A stretch of 64,000 nt of DNA from Agarilytica sp033852165. Its GTDB lineage: Bacteria; Pseudomonadota; Gammaproteobacteria; Pseudomonadales; Cellvibrionaceae. Shown in pieces: positions 18,038 to 25,430 of this stretch. The notes beneath the pieces were generated by a model. It was not told the DNA's origin, searched no databases, and saw only the letters and a program-made list of their open reading frames with translations. Numbering within the stretch: the first letter of the stretch is position 1; the number at the start of each line of letters is the position of its first letter. The stretch spans positions 1-64,000 of the forward strand of contig JAWSUZ010000038.1 in NCBI GenBank assembly GCA_033852165.1. The letters are read 5' to 3'. The position numbers were made by a program, and so were the translations under genes.

Positions 18038-18651
18038 AAACGATTAGTGAATTTTTACTGTGCGAAACCCCGGACGCTTGGATTGCAGAGGCGTTAAAGC
18101 ATCCCGAAACACTGCTTATCGATCACGCAAATTGCGAAAAAAAAGCCGCGGGTACAGCGCTTAACTTGATGTACCGTTACGTTGAAAATTTTGACTTGCT
18201 CAATAAAATGTCGCGCCTGGCCCGTGAAGAGTTGCGACACTTCGAGCAAGTTATCGCGATAATGGAAGAGCGCGGGATTGAGTACACGCAAATTAATGCC
18301 AGCCGTTATGCCGCAGATTTACGTAAGCCGGTGCGAACGTTCGAGCCGGCACGGCTTATTGATACAATGATTGTTGGTGCTATTATCGAGGCGCGTTCAT
18401 GTGAGCGTTTCGAAAAGTTGGCCCCTCACCTGGATGCCGAGTTAGAAAAGTTCTATACGTCTTTGTTAAAGTCAGAGGCGCGCCACTACCAAGATTATCT
18501 AAGTCTGGCCGAGAAAGCGGCAGGTGGTGAGTGCATTCAAGATCGTATCGATATCTTTTTGCAGAGAGATAAAATGTTGGTTCAATCTGAAGATGCGGAA
18601 TTTCACTTTCATTCCGGTGTTCGGGCAGAGGCAGCTGAGCAGAAGGGTTAA
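18034..18651 (+). CDS. miaE: tRNA-(ms2io6A)-hydroxylase MiaE
   Basis: A diiron monooxygenase that hydroxylates the ms2i6A base at position 37 of tRNAs. 205 residues. A ferritin-like four-helix pattern supplies the iron ligands: Glu in CEKKAAG, REELRHFEQ (E..H), EARSCERFE and SEARHYQDY (E..H). Length and the start MKTISEFLLCETPDAWI match the family. It overlaps the upstream DUF1289 gene by 4 bp and shows no strong ribosome-binding site of its own. Confidence 0.93.
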   Translation: MKTISEFLLCETPDAWIAEALKHPETLLIDHANCEKKAAGTALNLMYRYVENFDLLNKMSRLAREELRHFEQVIAIMEERGIEYTQINASRYAADLRKPVRTFEPARLIDTMIVGAIIEARSCERFEKLAPHLDAELEKFYTSLLKSEARHYQDYLSLAEKAAGGECIQDRIDIFLQRDKMLVQSEDAEFHFHSGVRAEAAEQKG

Positions 18652-18675
18652 TAGCAGCTCTTGTTACGTGATTGT

Positions 18676-19416
18676 TTAGTTTATAGGAAATTCCACTAGC
18701 TCGTCCGTGTCCGCATCGACCTTGTAATACCAGCCCGTTTTTCCCCAGTCTCCTAATACGATACGTGCGCATTCTGAGCCGTTATGCGTCTCTATATGTC
18801 GAGCCGGTCGATGTGTATGGCCGTGGATCATATTGATCACGCCGAATTCTTTAAAGTATGCACCTACAGTTGCGGCGCTGACATCCATAATTTCGTCAGA
18901 TTTATTTTTGTGGGCTTTTCGACTTTTACGCCGCATATAAGCAGCAAGAAGTTTTCTTACCCATAAAGGGTACGCTAGCATTTTGGCTTGCCATTCCGGT
19001 TGGCGAACCTTGCGTCTAAATGCTTGATAGTCGATATCATCGCTGCACAATTGGTCGCCATGCAAAAGAAGCAGGGGGCTTCCGTACATATCGATAACTT
19101 TTGATTCAGGAAGCAGGGTTACGCCGGTATTCTTGGCGAAGTCTTCGCCAATCAAAAAATCTCGATTGCCATGAAGAAAGAAAATGGCCGTGCCTTGATC
19201 GCTTCGTCGCTTTAGCCAGCTTTGAATTTGCAGAGTGAAGGCTGAATTATTGTCGTCGCCAATCCAGGCATCGACAAAGTCGCCAAGAATGTAGATAGCC
19301 TTGGCATCTTGGGAGGTTTCAAAAAGAAAATGACGAAAAGCCTCGCTAATTGCAGGGCGCGAGGCTTCTAAATGAAGGTCTGAAATAAAATAGGTTGGCG
19401 CGAGATCTGTAGACAT
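18676..19416 (-). CDS. lpxH: UDP-2,3-diacylglucosamine diphosphatase LpxH
   Basis: Removes UMP from UDP-2,3-diacylglucosamine to give lipid X in lipid A synthesis, at the inner face of the membrane. 246 residues (E. coli 240). The calcineurin-like metal motifs are all present: ISDLHLE, GDFVDAWIGDD, HGNRDFL and GHTHRP. The start is set at the ATG giving MSTDLAPTYFISDLHLE; longer frames run into ppiB. It lies 34 bp after ppiB, as in Pseudomonas. Confidence 0.96.
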   Translation of the reverse strand: MSTDLAPTYFISDLHLEASRPAISEAFRHFLFETSQDAKAIYILGDFVDAWIGDDNNSAFTLQIQSWLKRRSDQGTAIFFLHGNRDFLIGEDFAKNTGVTLLPESKVIDMYGSPLLLLHGDQLCSDDIDYQAFRRKVRQPEWQAKMLAYPLWVRKLLAAYMRRKSRKAHKNKSDEIMDVSAATVGAYFKEFGVINMIHGHTHRPARHIETHNGSECARIVLGDWGKTGWYYKVDADTDELVEFPIN

Positions 19417-19450
19417 AATGTAAGCGAGTAAATCCTTTGCCAACCTAATA

Positions 19451-19942
19451 TTAAGCGACGGTAGCAGTTTCGATGATAACGGGCTCTGTAGGCACGTCTT
19501 GGTGGCCGCCACTGTTGCCTGTACTAACGGCTTTAATTTTGTCGACTATGTCCATGCCTTCAGTAATTTTACCAAATACACAATAACCCCAGCCTTGGCT
19601 GTCTTTACTTTTGTGGTTTAAAAAGTCGTTGTCTTTAATGTTGATGAAAAACTGGGCGCTAGCACTGTGCGGGTCGCCAGTTCTTGCCATTGCCAATGTG
19701 CCATTATCATTCTTCAAGCCATTATCGGCTTCGTTTTTGATGGATTCGCGTGTGCTTTGTTCTTTCATGTCCTTATCAAAGCCACCGCCTTGAATCATGA
19801 AGTTCTTAATGACGCGGTGAAAGATTGTACCGTTGTAAAAACCGTCTTCAACGTACTGTTTGAAGTTGGCAGCAGTGTTAGGTGCCTTATCAAAATCGAG
19901 TTCGATTTTGATATCACCGAAATTTGTATGCAAAGTGATCAT
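19451..19942 (-). CDS. ppiB: Peptidyl-prolyl cis-trans isomerase B (cyclophilin)
   Basis: Speeds proline isomerisation during protein folding in the cytoplasm. 163 residues, the normal length. Cyclophilin motifs FHRVIKNFMIQGGGF, SAQFFIN and VFGKITEGMDIVDKI are clear. The ATG giving MITLHTNFGDI is preceded by AAGG at 7 bp and fits homologues; an upstream in-frame start would add 20 residues absent from the family. Divergent from glnS with a gap of 157 bp that must hold both promoters. Confidence 0.97.
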   Translation of the reverse strand: MITLHTNFGDIKIELDFDKAPNTAANFKQYVEDGFYNGTIFHRVIKNFMIQGGGFDKDMKEQSTRESIKNEADNGLKNDNGTLAMARTGDPHSASAQFFINIKDNDFLNHKSKDSQGWGYCVFGKITEGMDIVDKIKAVSTGNSGGHQDVPTEPVIIETATVA

Positions 19943-20099
19943 TTGAAAACCTTTTTTGCGAGAATATAAGAAGGGTGACTGAAACATCTCTGTGCAGACC
20001 ACGCGAGGCGGCTATAATACGCGTTTCGTCCAGAATCTGAAACACCCGGTCAATGCCGATGTGATTCAACTGGAGCTCGACCTCAGACATGGCGTATTT

Positions 20100-21773
20100 A
20101 TGAGTACAGAAGACAAACCCCTGAATTTTTTAGAGCAGTTGATTAAGTCAGATCTCGAAAGCGGCAAAGTCGAGTCCTTGGTGACGCGTTTTCCGCCTGA
20201 GCCAAATGGCTATCTTCATATCGGCCATGCAAAAGCCATTTGCTTGAATTTTGGTCTTGCCGAAACTTTTGGTGGCCAATGCAATTTGCGTTTTGATGAT
20301 ACTAATCCCGAAAAAGAAGAAATGCAGTATGTCGAGGCGATTAAGCAGGACGTCAGTTGGCTAGGTTATGAGTGGAGTGGGGAGGTCAAATACGCATCCA
20401 GCTACTTTGATACCTTATACGAGTGGGCCCAGCATCTTATTAATACCGGGAATGCCTACGTATGCGATCTTTCTGCTGAAGAAGCACGCACTTATCGTGG
20501 CAGCTTAAAAGAGCCGGGTAAAAACTCGCCTTTTCGAGATCGCTCAGCAGAAGAAAGCCTCACTTTGCTTGATGAAATGCGTCTAGGCAAGCATGACGAA
20601 GGCAGTCGAGTCCTGCGAGCAAAGATTGATATGTCGAGCGGCAATATCAATATGCGTGATCCGATTTTGTACCGTATTCGCAAGCAAGAGCACCATCAAA
20701 CCGGTAACAAGTGGTGTATTTACCCCACCTACGATTTTGCTCATGGCCAAGAAGATGCCATCGAAGGGGTTACGCATTCTATTTGTACGCTAGAGTTTGC
20801 TGATCATCGCCCGCTGTATGAGTGGTTTACTGAAAATTTACCTGTGCCGAATAAGCCTCGCCAGTACGAGTTTGGACGTTTAAATTTAAATTACACCATT
20901 ACATCAAAGCGAAAACTAAAAACCTTGGTGGATGAAAAGCATGTTGATGGTTGGGATGACCCCCGTATGCCCACGATTGCTGGTTTTCGACGACGCGGTT
21001 ACACGCCGGGATCACTGCGTAAATTCTGTGAAATGATCGGTGTGACCAAATCCGATGGTGTTGTTGATGTTGCCATGCTCGAACATGCGATTCGTGATGA
21101 TTTAGATAAAAATGCACCGCGTGCGATGTGTGTATTACGGCCTTTGAAAGTGGTTTTGACCAATTATGAAGAAGGCAAGGTTGAAGAGCTGACGGCGCCA
21201 GGACATCCGAATCGCGATGATATGCCATCACGAAAAATGAGTTTCAGTCGTGAAGTTTTTGTCGATCAGGAAGATTTCCGTGAAGAAGCGAATAAAAAGT
21301 ACAAGCGTTTGGTGATTGGCAAGCGTGTGAGATTGCGCAATGCCTATGTGATTGAGGCTGATGAAGCGATTAAAGACGATGCGGGTAATATTATCGAAGT
21401 GCGTGCGCGTATTATTGAAAACACCATTGGCAATAACCCGGAAGATGGAATTAAACCGAAGGGCGTTATTCAGTGGGTCGACGCTTCTGATCATGCAAAG
21501 TTTGAAGTTAGGCTTTACGATCGTTTGTTTACCGTGGAAGCGCCTGGACGAGGTGGCGAAGATCTTACCAGCCAATTAAACCCCGATAGTTTGCTTGTGT
21601 TAGAAAACTGTATTGGTGAAAAAGGTTTGGCCGATGCTCAGCCTGGGGATAGATTCCAGTTCGAGCGAGAAGGGTATTTTTGTCGTGATACCTCGGCAGA
21701 AACTAAAGATAAATTAGTATTTAATCGTACGATTGGCTTGCGTGATAGTTGGGCGAAGGCTAATCAAAATTAA
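20100..21773 (+). CDS. glnS: Glutaminyl-tRNA synthetase
   Basis: Charges tRNA-Gln. 557 residues (E. coli 554). Class I signatures: HIGH at 40-43 within PPEPNGYLHIGHAKA, and the KMSKS-like loop TSKRK at 268-272. The two C-terminal beta-barrels for anticodon reading follow. ATG at 20100 gives MSTEDKPLNFLEQL, as in homologues; an upstream in-frame GTG at 19992 would add 36 residues that run into the ppiB promoter region. Confidence 0.98.
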   Translation: MSTEDKPLNFLEQLIKSDLESGKVESLVTRFPPEPNGYLHIGHAKAICLNFGLAETFGGQCNLRFDDTNPEKEEMQYVEAIKQDVSWLGYEWSGEVKYASSYFDTLYEWAQHLINTGNAYVCDLSAEEARTYRGSLKEPGKNSPFRDRSAEESLTLLDEMRLGKHDEGSRVLRAKIDMSSGNINMRDPILYRIRKQEHHQTGNKWCIYPTYDFAHGQEDAIEGVTHSICTLEFADHRPLYEWFTENLPVPNKPRQYEFGRLNLNYTITSKRKLKTLVDEKHVDGWDDPRMPTIAGFRRRGYTPGSLRKFCEMIGVTKSDGVVDVAMLEHAIRDDLDKNAPRAMCVLRPLKVVLTNYEEGKVEELTAPGHPNRDDMPSRKMSFSREVFVDQEDFREEANKKYKRLVIGKRVRLRNAYVIEADEAIKDDAGNIIEVRARIIENTIGNNPEDGIKPKGVIQWVDASDHAKFEVRLYDRLFTVEAPGRGGEDLTSQLNPDSLLVLENCIGEKGLADAQPGDRFQFEREGYFCRDTSAETKDKLVFNRTIGLRDSWAKANQN

Positions 21774-21844
21774 TTGATATTACTACGGTATTTTCTTTGG
21801 GGTTATTTAGCTGCTGGTAGCCCGCTATAGCGCTCCGGTAAGTA

Positions 21845-21917
21845 TTTTCAAGACACGCCACAAGTACGTCCGTGTAGGCTCTGCACCGCCATCCATGGCG
21901 GAGCAAGGTCTTGAAAA
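21845..21917. repeat. Intergenic palindromic repeat element
   Basis: TTTTCAAGAC (21845-21854) and its exact reverse complement (21908-21917) enclose a second palindrome, CCGCCAT-CC-ATGGCGG (21886-21901). The complementarity continues more loosely outward (GCCCGC, TATAG, TTCGG-like blocks on both sides), so the full element may span about 21805-21960. It has the look of a multi-copy extended palindrome of the REP/ERIC type; only one copy lies in this window. Confidence 0.65.
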
Positions 21918-22082
21918 CACTTCCCGAACCACTATAGCTACATGCGGGCATTAAGCTGAATGTTCGACCGAAACAGAGAGCGCTTCCTGGTTTCCTGTGG
22001 TAACCCATACAAAGCTTTGATTTCATACGGTTTTCGGTTTGTGCCACGGCACAAATTGATGGACTTTAATTAAGTTCGGCAT

Positions 22083-22094
22083 GCGTTCCCACGG
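22083..22094. repeat. CGTTCCCACG-type repeat unit
   Basis: GCGTTCCCACGG, the same core as the five units at 35.6-35.9 kb, alone here in the glnS-cysS gap. Confidence 0.45.
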
Positions 22095-22161
22095 TTCTCC
22101 CTGGCAACCGATACGGAACAAGAAAGCCAAAATTAATATTCGTTTCAAAAAACAATCGCAA

Positions 22162-22186
22162 GAAATGAAATGAAATGAAACGAAAT
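22162..22186 (+). repeat. Pentanucleotide tandem repeat (GAAAT)5 upstream of cysS
   Basis: Five tandem 5-bp units: GAAAT three times, GAAAC, GAAAT. The tract ends 31 bp before the cysS ATG, so it lies between any promoter and the ribosome-binding site or in the 5' leader. Confidence 0.8.
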
Positions 22187-22217
22187 CAATCAAGACAATG
22201 AAAAACGAGACCTTAAA

Positions 22218-23588
22218 ATGGGTTTAACAGTATATAACTCGGCCACACGCAAAAAAGAAGCGTTTGAGCCAATCGATAAAAACTCCGTCACCATGTATGT
22301 TTGTGGTCCCACGGTTTATAACTTTGTGCATATTGGTAATGCACGTCCGGTCGTAGTGTTCGATACATTATTTCGTGTATTGCAAAGCCTTTACCCAAAA
22401 GTCACTTACGCGCGTAATATTACTGATATCGACGATAAAATCATGAAAACCGCGCGCGAAGCAGGTGAAACGATAGCAAGCCTATCGCAACGTTTTGCCA
22501 GCGAGTTTGAAAAAGACATGGCGCAACTCAATACCTTACCGCCAACGATTGTGCCTTATGCGACTGATCACATCGATCAGATGATTAATATGGTGGCGAC
22601 GCTGATCGAAAAAGGAAATGCCTATGAATCCCAAGGTCATGTTTTATTCGACGTAAAATCCATGGCCGATTACGGCAAGCTTTCCAATCGTTCGCTTGAT
22701 GATATGTTGGCTGGTGCCAGTGAGCGAGTCGAAGTAGCTGATTATAAACGCTATTCCGGTGACTTTGTTTTGTGGAAACCATCATCGGAAGATGAGCCCG
22801 GTTGGGATAGTGCTTGGGGAAGAGGGCGTCCAGGTTGGCACTTGGAGTGTTCAGCCATGATTGAAAAACATCTCGGTAATACCATCGATATTCATGGTGG
22901 CGGCCGTGATCTGATTTTTCCACACCATGAAAATGAGCGAGCGCAAAGCCAGTGCGCCCATGGCGGCGAACAGTACGTTAAATACTGGATGCATAATGGG
23001 TTTATTAATATTGGCGGCGAAAAAATGTCTAAATCGTTAGGCAATTTTAAAACCGTTCGTGATTTGCTGGGTAAATACCACGGTGAAACCTTACGCTTTG
23101 CATTGCTATCGGGGCAATACCGTTCCGAGTTGGATTTTTCTGCCGATCTGCTTGATCAAGCAAAATCGAGTTTGGACAGTTTGTATGGTGCGCTGAAGAA
23201 TAGCGATGCTGAAGCGTCTGCATTGAGCCAAGATCAATTGCAAGCCAGTAAAGGTTATCAAGCCTTGTTAGATGATTTAAATACGCCACTTGTGTTGGCG
23301 GAAATTCATCAGTTAGCGCGCGAGTTAAATAAAGACCCTAAAAATGCGCAAGCCAAAAGTGAACTGATTGCACTGGCTGATTTAATTGGGATTTTGCAGC
23401 AGGATGTAGGTGTGTGGTTTCAGGGGGACGGCGATGACGGTGAGTGGGTTGAAGCTTTGATCGCTGAACGCAATCAAGCCAAGGTCGACAAAAATTATGC
23501 GCGGGCGGATGAGATCCGTACAGAATTGGAAGATAAAGGCATTACCTTGCTCGATAGCAAGGACGGCACCTCTTGGCGCAAGGATTAG
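22218..23588 (+). CDS. cysS: Cysteinyl-tRNA synthetase
   Basis: Charges tRNA-Cys. 456 residues, as expected. HIGN variant of the HIGH motif in NFVHIGNARPV, zinc-binding residues in MYVCGPT, WHLECSAM and PHHENERAQ, and the KMSKS loop GEKMSKSLGNF. It is separated from glnS by a 444-bp gap that holds a palindromic repeat and a pentanucleotide tract. The channel gene begins 6 bp after its stop. Confidence 0.98.
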   Translation: MGLTVYNSATRKKEAFEPIDKNSVTMYVCGPTVYNFVHIGNARPVVVFDTLFRVLQSLYPKVTYARNITDIDDKIMKTAREAGETIASLSQRFASEFEKDMAQLNTLPPTIVPYATDHIDQMINMVATLIEKGNAYESQGHVLFDVKSMADYGKLSNRSLDDMLAGASERVEVADYKRYSGDFVLWKPSSEDEPGWDSAWGRGRPGWHLECSAMIEKHLGNTIDIHGGGRDLIFPHHENERAQSQCAHGGEQYVKYWMHNGFINIGGEKMSKSLGNFKTVRDLLGKYHGETLRFALLSGQYRSELDFSADLLDQAKSSLDSLYGALKNSDAEASALSQDQLQASKGYQALLDDLNTPLVLAEIHQLARELNKDPKNAQAKSELIALADLIGILQQDVGVWFQGDGDDGEWVEALIAERNQAKVDKNYARADEIRTELEDKGITLLDSKDGTSWRKD

Positions 23589-23594
23589 TACAGT

Positions 23595-24440
23595 TTGAAT
23601 TATGAAAAAATAGAACATACCTTTGAACGTATTCGTTCAAACAAAATGTTCGAAACATTTGTTGTTAGTATTATTATATTTTCGGCCTTGGTGGTAGGCG
23701 TTAAAACTTACGAGATGCCACCCCAGCTATCCAGGGCAGTGATTTTTCTTGATTGGTTAATTACGGCTATCTTTTTGGTGGAGATAGCTGTTCGGTTTTT
23801 AGGAGATAAAAACAAACGACGCTTTTTTTTAAATGGTTGGAATGTCTTCGATACGTTAATTGTATTGATCAGTATTATCCCAGTGGATAATAGCGAGTTG
23901 GCAATTGTTGGGCGTCTTGTCAGAATATTTCGTGTTCTGCGAATGATTTCGATAATTCCTGAACTTCGGGTGCTGTTGAACTCGTTGTTAAAGGCGTTGC
24001 CACAGCTGGGTTACGTCATGCTGTTGTTGTTCATCATTTTTTATATTTACGCTGCGGTAGGAAGTACCTTTTTTGCGACGATTAACGCTGATTTATGGGG
24101 TGATATCGCGGTTAGTATGTTGACGCTATTTCGAATTATGACGTTTGAAGATTGGACCGATGTCATGTACGAAACTATGACCGTATATTCACTGAGCTGG
24201 ATCTATTACCTATCCTTTATATTCTTCACTGCATTTGCGTTTCTTAATATGGTGATAGGTATTGTGGTTAATTCTCTAGAAAAGGAACAGAAGTGTTTGG
24301 ATCAAGAGAAAGAGCTGGAAGCTAGAGGGGGTCAAAAAGCCGAGAGTGAGATCGACGGTTTACGCGGAGATATTGAAGAGCTGAAGCAGATGATACAAAA
24401 AATAAGTGTAAGTAAGAAATGTTTGGCTTCTGCCTTATAG
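23595..24440 (+). CDS. Voltage-gated cation channel, NaChBac-like
   Basis: 281 residues with six membrane helices in the S1-S6 order. S4 carries regularly spaced arginines in GRLVRIFRVLRMI. The pore region reads TFEDWTD (183-189), close to the bacterial sodium-channel filter TLESW, with Glu185 in the high-field-strength position. A C-terminal charged coiled-coil (about 235-270) would join four subunits. The start is TTG, 6 bp after cysS, with a weak ribosome-binding site, so the exact start is uncertain. The selectivity for Na+ is inferred from the filter. Confidence 0.88.
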   Translation: MNYEKIEHTFERIRSNKMFETFVVSIIIFSALVVGVKTYEMPPQLSRAVIFLDWLITAIFLVEIAVRFLGDKNKRRFFLNGWNVFDTLIVLISIIPVDNSELAIVGRLVRIFRVLRMISIIPELRVLLNSLLKALPQLGYVMLLLFIIFYIYAAVGSTFFATINADLWGDIAVSMLTLFRIMTFEDWTDVMYETMTVYSLSWIYYLSFIFFTAFAFLNMVIGIVVNSLEKEQKCLDQEKELEARGGQKAESEIDGLRGDIEELKQMIQKISVSKKCLASAL

Positions 24441-24592
24441 TGGATGTGGCACCCCAAAAATTGGTTCTTTACTAATTGATGTTAGGCATTCTAAACGTGT
24501 ATTAAATGGCTACTCTATTCGAGCTTTCATCGATTGACGTTCGGTGAGTTGAGTGAATGTTGAATGGAGGCTGGAACTCTTAAATATGTCAG

Positions 24593-24670
24593 TGCAGTGA
24601 AACGCAAGATGATCACATTTTGTGGTCGGGTATGAAAGCTAGCTCTGCGGAATGAGTGGCTTTCACTGCA
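24593..24670 (+). other. Stem-loop-rich leader, possible structured RNA
   Basis: TGCAGTGAAA (24593-24602) pairs perfectly with TTTCACTGCA (24661-24670). Inside lies a second hairpin, GATCACA-TTT-TGTGGTC, and an AGCTAGCT palindrome. It sits about 60 bp upstream of the DnaJ-related gene. No match to a known riboswitch class that I can see. Confidence 0.35.
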
Positions 24671-24729
24671 TGAACGTGGCGAAAATCAGAAGTAAAAATC
24701 AGAGGTGAAAGGTTATTACCGATTCAGCA

Positions 24730-25320
24730 TTGAGTGAGATTATTCGCCGGGTTGTGGTTCTGCTTAAAGGCCGCTTAACTGAGCGCGAGGCTAAAATTTA
24801 CGAACTAGTCCAAATACTTGTCGACGCCAAATTATACCCTTGGTCGTCTTCTTCGTTAATTTCGCTTTATCAAAAATTATTTCTTACTCAAGCCGGTTTG
24901 TGTGAGCTGTATTTTAATTATGAAGAGTCTGGCGACGAAATAGTTATTGTGACGACTGTCTCTGCTTATATCCGTAAAAGGGACGGTTTACTGGTAACTG
25001 GGCTACAGTCTTTACCCTCGGAGTTGGAAGAGAGCGTGACTCCAAATATCGATTTTTTTTGTGATCAAACCAATTTTTTCTCTGTTACAGAAAATAAAGT
25101 ACAGGGTCTACTCGATGGTTTTTGGTTGAGATATCAATCTGAGTTAGAACTTCAGCCTGCGCTTGATGTGTTAGGCCTGTCGAGTAATACAAATTGGCCA
25201 GAGATTCGAGCACGCTATCGGGAGCTAGCCTCTAGGTCTCATCCGGATAAGGGCGGAGATTCTAAAGTGTTTATTCAAATTCGAAAGGCTTACGAACGCT
25301 TAAAACGTGATTTTCGGTAA
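24730..25320 (+). CDS. DnaJ-related protein with C-terminal J domain
   Basis: 196 residues. The N-terminal ~130 residues match the DNAJ-related family seen in gammaproteobacteria. The C-terminal ~60 residues are a J domain with the HPD tripeptide in RSHPDKGGD, needed to stimulate an Hsp70 ATPase. The start is TTG (next codons Ser-Glu-Ile). It is probably a cytoplasmic co-chaperone of DnaK. The client is unknown. The next gene, a sensor kinase, starts 110 bp on, and a second J-domain protein (DjlA) follows that. Confidence 0.82.
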   Translation: MSEIIRRVVVLLKGRLTEREAKIYELVQILVDAKLYPWSSSSLISLYQKLFLTQAGLCELYFNYEESGDEIVIVTTVSAYIRKRDGLLVTGLQSLPSELEESVTPNIDFFCDQTNFFSVTENKVQGLLDGFWLRYQSELELQPALDVLGLSSNTNWPEIRARYRELASRSHPDKGGDSKVFIQIRKAYERLKRDFR

Positions 25321-25430
25321 ACTCTTCTTTAAAACGATCGTTCTATTGCTGTGAAACGTTAACCTATTCGCTAAAAGCGGCTATTATATTAAGTGAGGAT
25401 GGAGCGCTTCGCTTCAAACTAAATCAACTA

